A DNA stretch of 44,386 nt from assembly GCA_017459725.1 (NCBI GenBank), contig JAFUCL010000061.1, forward strand, positions 1-44,386, read 5' to 3'. The position numbers were made by a program, and so were the translations under genes. Positions 7,625 through 15,981 of the stretch are shown piece by piece. Position 1 is the stretch's first letter, and the number at the start of each line of letters is the position of its first letter. A model generated the notes under the pieces. It saw nothing but the letters and a program-made list of their open reading frames with translations. It had not been told where the DNA came from and made no database searches. Origin of the DNA: Solobacterium sp. (GTDB taxonomy: Bacteria; Bacillota_I; Bacilli_A; Erysipelotrichales; Erysipelotrichaceae).

Positions 7625-8338
7625 ATGGCATTGATTACGGTAGAAAACCTGTGTCTCGGATATGACGGCAGAGCCGTGGTGAACGGTCTGTCCTTTCAGG
7701 TTGAAGAAGGCAGTTATGTATGTGTGGTCGGCGAGAACGGATCGGGTAAAACAACCCTGATGCGCACACTGCTCGGCCTGCAGCAGCCGCTTTCGGGAAC
7801 AATCACATTTGACAGCTCGGTGGCATCCGGTGAAATCGGATATCTGCCTCAGCAGTCATTCATACAGCGGGAGTTTCCGGCAACCGTACGGGAAATCGTT
7901 CTTTCCGGATGCATCGGCAAACTCGGTAAACGCTTCTTCTACAGCAGCAGGGAAAAGCAGACGGCAGAGGACTGCATGCGCAGGGCGGAGATCGAACATC
8001 TGGCTGAGCGTTCCTATAAAGAGCTCTCCCGCGGCCAGCAGCAGCGTGTTCTGATGGCCAGGGCACTCTGTGCGGCCGGACGTGTATTGGTGCTTGATGA
8101 GCCTACAGCTGGCCTTGATCCGGTGTTTACGGAGGAGCTGTACGGTCTGATTGAGAAGCTGAACAAAGAAGGCATGACGATCATCATGGTCTCTCATGAC
8201 CTGGAAGCAGCCATGAAGTATGCAACACATATACTGCATATCGGGGATACGCTGTTTTACGGCAGTCGTGATGAATATCTTGAACGCAGTGAAGGCAGGT
8301 TTCTGCTGGTACAGAAGGAGAGTGGGGCATGCTTGTAA
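7625..8338 (+). CDS. znuC: Zinc-type metal ABC transporter, ATPase
   Basis: This 237-residue ABC ATPase powers metal import. Walker A is GENGSGKT, the Q-loop is LPQQSF, the signature is LSRGQQQR, Walker B is VLVLDEPTAGLD, and the switch His is in VSHDLEAA. The start codon abuts the znuA stop and the end overlaps znuB by 10 bases, so the three subunits are co-translated. The specificity is taken from its neighbours. Confidence 0.93.
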   Translation: MALITVENLCLGYDGRAVVNGLSFQVEEGSYVCVVGENGSGKTTLMRTLLGLQQPLSGTITFDSSVASGEIGYLPQQSFIQREFPATVREIVLSGCIGKLGKRFFYSSREKQTAEDCMRRAEIEHLAERSYKELSRGQQQRVLMARALCAAGRVLVLDEPTAGLDPVFTEELYGLIEKLNKEGMTIIMVSHDLEAAMKYATHILHIGDTLFYGSRDEYLERSEGRFLLVQKESGACL

Positions 8339-9165
8339 AACTGGGTGAATATCTGCAGTTTCCGTTTGTACGGTATGCACTGCTTGTCGGTGTGCTGATT
8401 TCCCTGTGCTCGTCACTGTTCGGGGTGACGCTGGTGCTGAAGCGGTTCTCATTTATCGGTGACGGTCTTTCGCATGTGGCTTTCGGGGCCATGGCGGTGG
8501 CTACGGTGATGAAGCTGGCTGATCAGATGCTGCTGATTCTGCCGGTGACGGCGCTGGCGGCGGTGTTTCTGCTGAAGCGGGATCAGAACGGCAAAATAAA
8601 AGGGGATGCGGCTACGGCGATGATTTCGGTCGGTGCGCTGGCCTTCGGTTATCTGCTGATGAACCGGTTCCCGACATCCGCAAACATAGCAGGTGATGTC
8701 TGCAGCACACTGTTCGGATCGACATCGATCCTGACGCTTTCAAAGTTTGATGTTTTCCTGTCCACGGCTCTGTCCGTAATTGTCATCGTGCTGTTTGTGC
8801 TTTGCTACAACCGCATATTCTCGGTTACGTTTGATACTGATTTTGCACGTACTGCGGGTATGAATGCGGATCGGATCAATCTCATGATTGCCGTGATCAT
8901 TGCCGTGATTATCGTGCTGGCCATGAATCTGGTCGGTTCACTGCTGATTTCGGCTCTGATCATCTTCCCGGCGCTTTCCGCCATGTGTCTTTCCAATAGT
9001 TTCTTCAAGGTGACTGTTGTTTCATCCTGTCTTGCTGTGATCAGCACACTGTGCGGAATCCTGGCTTCCATTCTCTGGGGAACACCGGTCGGCTCCACGA
9101 TTGTAGCAGCGGAAGTGATCGTATTCGCAGTCTGCAGGATTGCAGGAGGACATGTGCATATATGA
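8329..9165 (+). CDS. znuB: Zinc-type metal ABC transporter, permease
   Basis: This 278-residue ABC-3 family permease has about eight membrane segments. Family features include LFGVTLVLKRFSFIGDGLSHVAFG near the N-terminus and NLVGSLLISALIIFPALSA in the second half. It forms the membrane channel for the ZnuA/ZnuC pair. The start overlaps znuC by 10 bases, and its TGA overlaps the ATG of the following exported protein (ATGA). That makes the exported protein part of the same unit. Confidence 0.93.
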   Translation: MLVKLGEYLQFPFVRYALLVGVLISLCSSLFGVTLVLKRFSFIGDGLSHVAFGAMAVATVMKLADQMLLILPVTALAAVFLLKRDQNGKIKGDAATAMISVGALAFGYLLMNRFPTSANIAGDVCSTLFGSTSILTLSKFDVFLSTALSVIVIVLFVLCYNRIFSVTFDTDFARTAGMNADRINLMIAVIIAVIIVLAMNLVGSLLISALIIFPALSAMCLSNSFFKVTVVSSCLAVISTLCGILASILWGTPVGSTIVAAEVIVFAVCRIAGGHVHI

Positions 9166-9689
9166 AGAAATACTTTATGGCTGTATTGTCCGCAGTGATG
9201 TTTACGTTTGCCTGTGCCAAGGCTCCTGCACCAAGACCCGCAGCAGCTGCTTCGGCGTCTGCAGAGAAAACACAGATACCTGAAAAGACGTCTGCACCCG
9301 AACCTGCGCAGGCGTTTACGGCAGAGCCTGCATCTGCGGAAGAGACATCCGGGATTGATGTTGATTTAACAACAATGTCCAGTACGATGATCTATTCCCA
9401 GGTTCTCAATATGCTCGAAGTGCCGGAGGATTATACCGGTAAAACGGTGCGCATGGAGGGATATTTCTCCGTGTATCAGGACAGAGTAAACAACAAAGTA
9501 TACTACTCGTGTGTGATTCCGGATGCGACAGCGTGCTGCCGTACAGGAATCGAATTCGTATATGCCGATGAACCGGAAAGGGTACCGGACTCCAACACCT
9601 GGGTTACCGTAACCGGTGTCTTCGGTACATATGAGGAAAATGGCTGTCTGTACTGTTCGCTGTTTGATGCGGTCGTTGAAAATTCTTAG
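9162..9689 (+). CDS. Exported OB-fold protein of the zinc operon (DUF1980-like)
   Basis: This 175-residue protein has a signal peptide ending near FACAKAP (a weak lipobox), then a roughly 55-residue linker rich in Ala, Pro, Glu and Ser, then a compact domain from about residue 75. The domain contains YTGKTVRMEGYFSVYQD and IPDATACCRTGIEFVY, resembling the OB-like C-terminal part of TIGR03943/DUF1980 proteins, which are often found near zinc regulators. The paired Cys and two later Cys may bind metal or form a disulphide. I set the start at ATG 9162, overlapping the znuB stop. A role in zinc supply is inferred from context only. Confidence 0.7.
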   Translation: MKKYFMAVLSAVMFTFACAKAPAPRPAAAASASAEKTQIPEKTSAPEPAQAFTAEPASAEETSGIDVDLTTMSSTMIYSQVLNMLEVPEDYTGKTVRMEGYFSVYQDRVNNKVYYSCVIPDATACCRTGIEFVYADEPERVPDSNTWVTVTGVFGTYEENGCLYCSLFDAVVENS

Positions 9690-9702
9690 TTAACGAAAAC
9701 CA

Positions 9703-9732
9703 TTTGACGGTGTCAAATAATCAAAATAAAAT
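9703..9732 (+). promoter_or_regulatory. mgtE promoter with palindrome over the -35
   Basis: TTGACG (9704-9709) and TAAAAT (9727-9732) are separated by 17 bases. The -35 lies within a perfect inverted repeat, TTTGAC-GGT-GTCAAA, that could bind a dimeric regulator. No M-box Mg2+ riboswitch fits in the 100 bases between this promoter and mgtE. Confidence 0.7.
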
Positions 9733-9763
9733 TTATAATAACAGTTGAAAGGTGGTGGTCTTC

Positions 9764-9883
9764 ATGAGCGGCAGCAGTATTCCCTTGTGTAGGGGATTTA
9801 TGACTGGTGATTCGGTAAAGGAGGACTGCTTATGGATGAAATCAGAGAGCAAAAGGAGCTCGAAACCTTTCGCAACCTTTTAA
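9764..9883 (+). CDS. Candidate 39-codon leader ORF overlapping the start of mgtE
   Basis: An ATG at 9764 follows an AAAGGTGGTGG ribosome site. It opens a 39-codon frame (MSGSSIPLCRGF...) that ends at TAA 9881-9883, 49 bases inside mgtE and in a different frame. A hairpin (ATTCCC with GGGGAT, loop TTGTGTA) lies within it. Overlap with the mgtE start would couple or hinder mgtE translation. Leader peptides are known to control Mg2+ transporters in other bacteria, but this one has no recognisable homologue and coding is unproven. Confidence 0.35.
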   Translation: MSGSSIPLCRGFMTGDSVKEDCLWMKSESKRSSKPFATF

Positions 9884-11190
9884 ACAACAAACAATATACT
9901 GTTCTGCGCGGCAAAGCTGCGGATATGAATGATTCCGACCTTGCGGCCATCATGGAAAAGATGGCTGATGAGGATATGCTGAAGATGTTCCGTCTGTTCC
10001 CGAAGGAGCTTGCGGCGGATGTCTTCTCACAGCTTGAACAGGACTCTCAGCAGTACATCATCACTTCGCTATCCGAAAAGGAAGCCGGCAGCATCATCGA
10101 TAACCTGTTTGCGGACGATGCGACCGACCTGCTTGAGGAAATGCCTGCCAATATCGTCAAAAAGATTCTATCCAACGCCAAACCGGAAACCCGCAAGGAT
10201 ATCAACCATCTGCTGCAGTATCCGGATGATTCCGCAGGATCGATCATGACCACCGAGTTCATGGATCTCAAGGAAAATATGACAGTGGCGGAAGCGTTTG
10301 ACAGGATCCGTACTAAGGGAATTGACTCGGAGACGGTTAATGTTCTGTATGTTCTGAATCCGAAGCGGCTTCTGCTCGGTACGGTTGCTCTGCGCAGCCT
10401 GATCATGCACGGGCAGGATGAAATCATCGGTGACTTCATGCATGAAGATGTCATCTCATGCCAGACCAGCACCGACCAGGAACAGGTTGCCAAGATCTTC
10501 CAGAAATATGACTTTACGGCACTGCCTGTCGTAGACAAAGAGAACCGCATGGTCGGCATCATCACCGTAGACGATGTCATGGATATCATGGAAAAGGAAG
10601 CCACCGAGGATATCGATAAGATGGGTGGTATTATTCCGAGTGACAAGCCGTATTTCAAGACATCGGTGTTTGAAACATGGAAGAAGCGTATTCCCTGGCT
10701 GATGCTGCTGATGATTTCGGCAACATTCACCGGCAAGATTATTACTTCATTTGAAGGGGCGCTGAACAGATTTGTGATCCTGACTGCGTATATACCGATG
10801 CTGATGGATACCGGCGGTAACAGCGGCAGCCAGGCATCCACCGAAGTCGTGCGTTCACTCTCACTTGGACAGATACGTTTTGAGGATTTCCTTAAGGTCA
10901 TCTGGAAGGAAATGCGTGTCGGTCTGCTGTGCGGTGCTACACTGGCCAGCGTCAACTTCCTCAAGTGCATCTTCATCGATCATGTGTCGGTGACGATTGC
11001 GTCGATTATCTGCATCACGATTATCTGCTGCGTCTTCCTTGCCAAACTCGCAGCCAGCAGTCTGACGCTGCTTGTATCCAAAATCAATCTTGACCCGGCT
11101 GTTGTTGCTTCACCGATGCTGACGACCGTCATTGATGCGATCTCACTGACGATCTACTTCACCGTTGCAGTGGCAATGCTCGGTCTCTAG
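9832..11190 (+). CDS. mgtE: Magnesium transporter MgtE
   Basis: This 452-residue Mg2+ channel has three parts. An N-terminal helical domain covers about residues 1-125 (MgtE_N, with SLSEKEAGSIIDNLFADDATDLLEEM). A pair of CBS domains follows (about 130-255, with YPDDSAGSIMTTEFM and VVDKENRMVGIITVDDVMD). Five membrane segments then form the pore (about 280-450), with PMLMDTGGNSGSQAST and SPMLTTVIDAISL as pore motifs. The cytoplasmic domains sense Mg2+ and gate the pore. A GGAGG site lies 6 bases before ATG. Its own promoter and a leader ORF precede it. Confidence 0.95.
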   Translation: MDEIREQKELETFRNLLNNKQYTVLRGKAADMNDSDLAAIMEKMADEDMLKMFRLFPKELAADVFSQLEQDSQQYIITSLSEKEAGSIIDNLFADDATDLLEEMPANIVKKILSNAKPETRKDINHLLQYPDDSAGSIMTTEFMDLKENMTVAEAFDRIRTKGIDSETVNVLYVLNPKRLLLGTVALRSLIMHGQDEIIGDFMHEDVISCQTSTDQEQVAKIFQKYDFTALPVVDKENRMVGIITVDDVMDIMEKEATEDIDKMGGIIPSDKPYFKTSVFETWKKRIPWLMLLMISATFTGKIITSFEGALNRFVILTAYIPMLMDTGGNSGSQASTEVVRSLSLGQIRFEDFLKVIWKEMRVGLLCGATLASVNFLKCIFIDHVSVTIASIICITIICCVFLAKLAASSLTLLVSKINLDPAVVASPMLTTVIDAISLTIYFTVAVAMLGL

Positions 11191-11261
11191 CATATTTTCC
11201 TGCGGCAGTTTCTTTACATGACATTTTGATTTGATTTCTGAACAGAATCGAGGTAACGCGG

Positions 11262-11738
11262 ATGATTGTAATTTACACATCTCCCGGATGTGCTGGATGC
11301 CGGAAGCTGAAGCAATGGCTGAAGGAACACGATATCAGCTACATCGAAAAAAACATATTCAAGGTTCTGCTGAATGAAGCCGAGATCAGACATTTTCTGA
11401 TCAGAAGCGAAAACGGGACGGATGATATTATTTCAAAACGTTCCAAAATCCTGACGGAACAGGACATTGACATAGATTCCATGTCGGTTGATGAACTGAT
11501 TGCATTTATACGCAATAATCCGAGTGTTCTCAAACGGCCGATCATCGTGAATGAGAATACATTCCAGGTCGGTTACGACAGTGAGGAAATCGATGCTCTG
11601 ATGCCCAAGGATCTCGGTAAGATTGCTCTGAAATACTGCAATTCATCATGCCCGAACTGGGAAGGATGCGGCAAGGTGCGCCAGGAAGAGAATATGGCCT
11701 GGGACGGCATATGCTGCAGCACGGATAAAACGGAATGA
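11262..11738 (+). CDS. Spx/ArsC-family protein with a cysteine-rich C-terminal tail
   Basis: This 158-residue protein has the Spx thioredoxin-like fold: the redox switch CAGC at residues 10-13, then LKRPIIVNENTFQVGYDSEEI around 90-110, which includes the RPI signature. Spx binds RNA polymerase alpha and redirects transcription under thiol stress. Usual Spx proteins are about 131 residues; here about 35 extra residues carry Cys at roughly 126, 130, 136, 151 and 152. Such a cluster could bind metal or act as a second redox switch. A regulator is more likely than an arsenate reductase, but this is inferred. Confidence 0.8.
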   Translation: MIVIYTSPGCAGCRKLKQWLKEHDISYIEKNIFKVLLNEAEIRHFLIRSENGTDDIISKRSKILTEQDIDIDSMSVDELIAFIRNNPSVLKRPIIVNENTFQVGYDSEEIDALMPKDLGKIALKYCNSSCPNWEGCGKVRQEENMAWDGICCSTDKTE

Positions 11739-11757
11739 CAGCGTAAGCTGTCTTTTT
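11737..11757 (+). terminator. Rho-independent terminator after the spx-like gene
   Basis: GACAGC, loop GTAA, GCTGTC, then a run of T. It overlaps the stop codon. Confidence 0.85.
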
Positions 11758-11804
11758 CGTGCCTGCACAATGAATGCACCGCATTTTCCGGAGGATAAGG
11801 TATA

Positions 11805-12965
11805 ATGGAGAACATGAAAGTAATGGTCGGTTTATCCGGTGGTGTTGACAGCGCAGTCGCCGCCTATCTTCTCAAGGAACAGGGACATGATGTTACCTGT
11901 GCTTTTATGCGCAACTGGGATTCGCTTACCAATGCGGATATTCTCGGCAATCCGACACTCGATGATCCGGTCTGTTCGCAGGAGAAAGACTGGGATGATG
12001 CAAGAAAAGCAGCAGATGCCCTGGGTCTGCCGCTGCTCCGCATAGACTTTATAGAGGAATACTGGCAGGAAGTATTCAGTACATTCCTCAGTGAATACAG
12101 GAAGGGCAGAACACCGAATCCGGATATTCTGTGCAACCGGTATATCAAGTTCGACAGTTTTCTGACCTTTGCCCATGAAAATGGTTTTGAACACCTGGCT
12201 ACCGGCCATTATGCAGGCATCAGCACATACCGCGGCGAACCGGTGATCAGGAAAGCATCTGACCACAACAAGGATCAGTCGTATTTCCTTGCCCAGGTCA
12301 AGCGTGAAGTGCTGCCGGAAGTTATCTTCCCGCTGCAGGATATCACCAAGCCGGAAGTCAGAAGGATTGCCTCAGAGCTCGGTCTCAGCATTGCCGGCAA
12401 GAAGGATTCCACCGGTATATGCTTTATCGGTGAGCGCAATTTCCGGGAATTCCTCAGCAACTATCTGCCTATGAAACCGGGATCCATCATCAATGTGCCG
12501 GACGGCAGTACGGTAGGTGAACACAAGGGTGTTCTGTACTACACGGTAGGACAGCGCAAAGGCCTCGATATCGGCGGCACCGGACCGTACTATGTGGTCG
12601 GCAAGAATGTCGAAAAGAACCTGCTGTATGTAACGGATGAAGCACATCCCGAATGGCTGATCAGTGATGCATGTCTTGTCAGCGGGGTAAACTGGATGAT
12701 CCCCGGTATATATGAAGGTGAATGCGCGGCAAAGTTCCGCTACCGCCAGCCTGATCAGCAGGTGAAACTGAAAGCGGTCGGGGAACATGATGTTATGGTT
12801 CTGTATCCGCAGGGAATACGCGGTGTAACACCCGGACAGGAAGCGGTATTCTATGACGGGGATATTATGCTCGGCGGCGGTGTGATTGAGCAGGTGTTCC
12901 ACGGTGATGAGAATCTGATGAAGGCCATCGATGCATTTGCGGCAAAACGGAGAACGGATGTCTGA
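11805..12965 (+). CDS. mnmA: tRNA-specific 2-thiouridylase MnmA
   Basis: This 386-residue enzyme puts sulphur on the wobble uridine of Lys, Glu and Gln tRNAs. It has the PP-loop GLSGGVDSAVAAY at the N-terminus, the first catalytic Cys in NPDILCNRYIKF, the second in STGICFIGERNF, and the family motif GQRKGLDIGGTGPYYV. The length is typical. A GGAGG site precedes ATG 11805; a second in-frame ATG at 11814 would remove only three residues. Its last codons overlap the recD2 start by 8 bases. Confidence 0.95.
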   Translation: MENMKVMVGLSGGVDSAVAAYLLKEQGHDVTCAFMRNWDSLTNADILGNPTLDDPVCSQEKDWDDARKAADALGLPLLRIDFIEEYWQEVFSTFLSEYRKGRTPNPDILCNRYIKFDSFLTFAHENGFEHLATGHYAGISTYRGEPVIRKASDHNKDQSYFLAQVKREVLPEVIFPLQDITKPEVRRIASELGLSIAGKKDSTGICFIGERNFREFLSNYLPMKPGSIINVPDGSTVGEHKGVLYYTVGQRKGLDIGGTGPYYVVGKNVEKNLLYVTDEAHPEWLISDACLVSGVNWMIPGIYEGECAAKFRYRQPDQQVKLKAVGEHDVMVLYPQGIRGVTPGQEAVFYDGDIMLGGGVIEQVFHGDENLMKAIDAFAAKRRTDV

Positions 12966-15141
12966 GACACTGGTGAAACTGACCGGCAAACCGGTCTATA
13001 TTCTCTACAGAAACGAAGAGACCTATTACACTGTTATGCGCTTCCGTCTTACGGATGACAGTGAGCGTGTGATCACGGTGACAGGTCTTTTTCCTGTGCT
13101 GGAAGCTGATACGGTTTACAGCATCATCGGCAATTATGTTGAGCATCCCCGCTACGGTATGCAGTTTCAGATCGAATCCTATGAACGTCCGCTGCCGAAT
13201 GAAGCAGAAGGGATTGTGCGTTATCTGAGCGGTGCGCAGTTTCCGGGCATCGGCAGAAAGACGGCTGTGAAGGTTGTGGAAGCACTCGGTGAAGACTGTC
13301 TGAATCTGATCCGTGAGGACCGGACTGTTCTGAGCAGAGTACCCGGACTCAGTCTCGATAAGATCGAAGTGATCATTGAAGGCATTATGCAGGATTCCGA
13401 CGGACTTGAAGAGCTCGTCCGTTTCCTGAATATACACGGCATCGGTATGCGCAATCTGATCCGTCTGAACAGAACCTATGGCAAGGAAGCATTGGCCAAG
13501 ATAAAGGAAAACCCGTACCGGGTCATTGATGAGTGTGACGGTTTCGGCTTTGTGACAGCGGATAAGATAGCCATGAGCCTGGGCTTTGAAGAGAGCGATG
13601 AAAGACGTCTGTATGCATATCTTGTATCCCTGTGCATGGATCTCTGCATGCGCACCGGTGACAGCTATGTAACATCATCCGTGCTGCATATGCAGTTTGA
13701 AAAACAGATGCAGGGGATTCCGTATGATTTTGACAGTCTGCTGGAAAGGGCGCTCCTCAACCGCAGACTGGTTATGGAGGAAGACCGTGTCTATCCTGTC
13801 ACACAGTATGACAGTGAAGCCGGCATCGCTTCCTTCCTGACGATCTTCCCATATGAGCAGCTGGGACCGTATTCGGAAGAGCTGCTGGCGCAGTATCTGC
13901 AGGAAATGCAGGAGAGCGTCAATATCACGTATGACGAAGATCAGATCAGTGCAATTGAGTCATTCTTCCGGGAACCGTTCATGATCATGACCGGCGGACC
14001 CGGCACCGGCAAGACAACGGTAGTAAGAGCCATGGTCAAACTGTTCCACATGCTGTATCCGAGCAGTACGGTGATCTGTGCGGCACCGACCGGCAGAGCA
14101 GCCAAGAGACTGGCGGAGCTGACCGGTAATGAAGCCATGACCATTCACTCGCTTCTGAAATGGGATCTTGAATCCAATACATTCGGGGTGAATGCGGATG
14201 AACCGATTCTGGCAGATCTTTTGATCATCGATGAGTTCTCCATGGTCGACAACTGGCTGTTCTACAATGTCCTGCTGGCATCGAAGAAAATACGCAAGAT
14301 CTGCATCATCGGTGATGAGGATCAGCTGCCTTCCGTTTCTCCGGGATCGGTGCTGCGGGATCTTATTGCGGCGGATTGTTTCCCGCTGATCAGACTGCGG
14401 CATATATACAGACAGAAAGAGGGAAGCGACGTCATTAATCTTGCGCATGATATCGCTGCCGGACATGTGGATTTCAATGCATATAAGCATGATCTTGTCT
14501 TCATTGAATGTCAGCGCTATGACATCCGTGCCAATGTGCTGAAGATCGTTAAGAATGCCCTGGACAAGGGATACTCGATGAATGATATCCAGGTGCTTTC
14601 ACCGATGTACAACGGTCCGGCCGGAATTGATGTTCTGAACAACGCTCTGCAGGAAGCCTTCAATCCGCCTTCACGTGATAAGAAGCAGATCAAATCCGGA
14701 TATATCACATTCCGGGAAGGGGACAAGATCCTGCAGCTGAAGAACCAGCCGGATGATGATGTCTTCAATGGTGATATCGGTATCCTGGAAGAAATCGTCG
14801 AAGCGGAATTCAGCGAGAACCAGAAGACACTGCTCATCGTTAACTTTGACGGTGTGTACGTTGAATACCAGCCGGAGAACTTCCAGAATATCACGCTTGC
14901 ATACTGCATCTCCGTGCATAAGTCGCAGGGCAGTGAATACGGCATCGTTATCTTCCCGCTGTCTTCCCAGCATCAGATCATGCTGCAGAGAAAGCTGATC
15001 TATACGGGTGTGACAAGAGCCCGGCAGTCACTGGTGCTGCTCGGTGAAAAGATTGCCTTTGAAAAGGGCATCAGCACCCTGGAAAGACATCCCCGTGCCA
15101 CGACACTTACCATGCGTCTGCAGCAGTATCATACAATCTGA
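12958..15141 (+). CDS. recD2: RecD2-type (YrrC) superfamily 1B DNA helicase
   Basis: This 727-residue protein has an N-terminal OB-like region, helix-hairpin-helix segments (FPGIGRKTAVKVVEALG), and a helicase core with Walker A GGPGTGKTTV, motif II LLIIDEFSMVD, motif III GDEDQLPSVSPGS and C-terminal ISVHKSQGSEYGIV plus TGVTRARQ. RecD2 unwinds 5'-tailed DNA and acts in repair and fork metabolism outside RecBCD. I chose ATG 12958 (MSETLVKLTGKP), which follows GGAGA and overlaps mnmA by 8 bases. It is slightly shorter than Bacillus YrrC. Confidence 0.92.
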   Translation: MSETLVKLTGKPVYILYRNEETYYTVMRFRLTDDSERVITVTGLFPVLEADTVYSIIGNYVEHPRYGMQFQIESYERPLPNEAEGIVRYLSGAQFPGIGRKTAVKVVEALGEDCLNLIREDRTVLSRVPGLSLDKIEVIIEGIMQDSDGLEELVRFLNIHGIGMRNLIRLNRTYGKEALAKIKENPYRVIDECDGFGFVTADKIAMSLGFEESDERRLYAYLVSLCMDLCMRTGDSYVTSSVLHMQFEKQMQGIPYDFDSLLERALLNRRLVMEEDRVYPVTQYDSEAGIASFLTIFPYEQLGPYSEELLAQYLQEMQESVNITYDEDQISAIESFFREPFMIMTGGPGTGKTTVVRAMVKLFHMLYPSSTVICAAPTGRAAKRLAELTGNEAMTIHSLLKWDLESNTFGVNADEPILADLLIIDEFSMVDNWLFYNVLLASKKIRKICIIGDEDQLPSVSPGSVLRDLIAADCFPLIRLRHIYRQKEGSDVINLAHDIAAGHVDFNAYKHDLVFIECQRYDIRANVLKIVKNALDKGYSMNDIQVLSPMYNGPAGIDVLNNALQEAFNPPSRDKKQIKSGYITFREGDKILQLKNQPDDDVFNGDIGILEEIVEAEFSENQKTLLIVNFDGVYVEYQPENFQNITLAYCISVHKSQGSEYGIVIFPLSSQHQIMLQRKLIYTGVTRARQSLVLLGEKIAFEKGISTLERHPRATTLTMRLQQYHTI

Positions 15142-15146
15142 AAACA

Positions 15147-15174
15147 AAGGCCTTCCCGCAGGAAGGCCTTGTTC
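15147..15174. terminator. Bidirectional terminator between recD2 and the ABC operon
   Basis: A perfect 10-base stem (AAGGCCTTCC, loop CGCA, GGAAGGCCTT) with A-rich and T-rich flanks sits between two convergent genes. It ends recD2 transcription and, read the other way, the ABC transporter operon. Confidence 0.9.
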
Positions 15175-15981
15175 TTACTTGGAAAGCAGGGATTTTTCGT
15201 CGGCGAATTCTTCACCGCTGACATCCTCGAATTTGCGCAGAAGTTCTTCAACGGTGAGGTTCTTCTTCTCTTCACCGCGGATGTCGAAGATGATCTGTCC
15301 TTCATACATCATGATCAGACGGTTGCCGTAAGCAATGGCATCACGCATATTGTGGGTGACCATCATCGCCGTAAGATTGTTCCTGGAGACGATCTTTTCG
15401 GTCAGATCAAGCACTTTCTTGGCTGTCTTGGGATCCAGAGCAGCCGTATGCTCATCAAGCAGAAGCAGCTTCGGTTTCTGCAGGGAAGCCATCAGAAGTG
15501 TTACAGCCTGACGCTGGCCGCCGGAGAGCAGGCCTACTTTGGCAGTGAGACGGTCCTCCAGACCGAGATCAAGCGTTTTGAGTTCTTCACGGTAGTGTTC
15601 ACGTTCTTCTTTGGAAATCTGCCAGGCAAGTCCGCGTTTCTTTCCGCGTCTGCTGGCAAGAGCAAGGTTTTCCTCCAGCTGCATAGATGCGGCGGTTCCG
15701 GTCATCGGGTCCTGGAATACACGTCCGATGAGACTTGCACGTTTATAATCGGGAAGACCGGTGACATCTGTTCCGGCAATGGTGATGCTGCCTTCATCGA
15801 CAGGCCATACACCGGCTACGGCATTGAGCATGGTTGATTTACCGGCTCCGTTGCCGCCGATAACAGTGAGGAAATCTCCTTCCTCCATGACAAGATTCAG
15901 GTTGATCAGCGCTTTCTTTTCGTTGATTGTGCCGGGGTTGAACGTTTTATGAATGTTCTTCAGTACAAGCATGTCAGTCAT
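15175..15981 (-). CDS. ABC importer ATPase of the TrpXYZ type
   Basis: This 268-residue ABC ATPase has Walker A GGNGAGKST, signature LSGGQRQA, Walker B LLLLDEHTAALD (Glu-His in place of the more common Glu-Pro, as in this subfamily) and a switch His in VTHNMRDA. I set the start at the ATG at 15981, six bases after GGAGG; codons upstream belong to the permease gene, which it overlaps by 8 bases. It is the third gene of a substrate-binding, permease, ATPase operon. In Streptococcus related systems move tryptophan or tyrosine; the substrate here is unproven. Confidence 0.88.
   Translation of the reverse strand: MTDMLVLKNIHKTFNPGTINEKKALINLNLVMEEGDFLTVIGGNGAGKSTMLNAVAGVWPVDEGSITIAGTDVTGLPDYKRASLIGRVFQDPMTGTAASMQLEENLALASRRGKKRGLAWQISKEEREHYREELKTLDLGLEDRLTAKVGLLSGGQRQAVTLLMASLQKPKLLLLDEHTAALDPKTAKKVLDLTEKIVSRNNLTAMMVTHNMRDAIAYGNRLIMMYEGQIIFDIRGEEKKNLTVEELLRKFEDVSGEEFADEKSLLSK

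Noticed and set aside
9710..9831. M-box Mg2+ riboswitch before mgtE
   Set aside because: The leader is only about 100 bases and lacks the conserved M-box pieces.
11801..11806. TATAAT overlapping the mnmA start as a promoter
   Set aside because: No -35 is present at the right distance, and transcripts would begin inside the gene; only a leaderless start at ATG 11814 could use it.
15169..15837. Long plus-strand open frame opposite the ABC ATPase
   Set aside because: It mirrors the codon pattern of the real minus-strand gene and has no family features; the same holds for long antisense frames opposite alaS, smc, ackA and the M20 gene.
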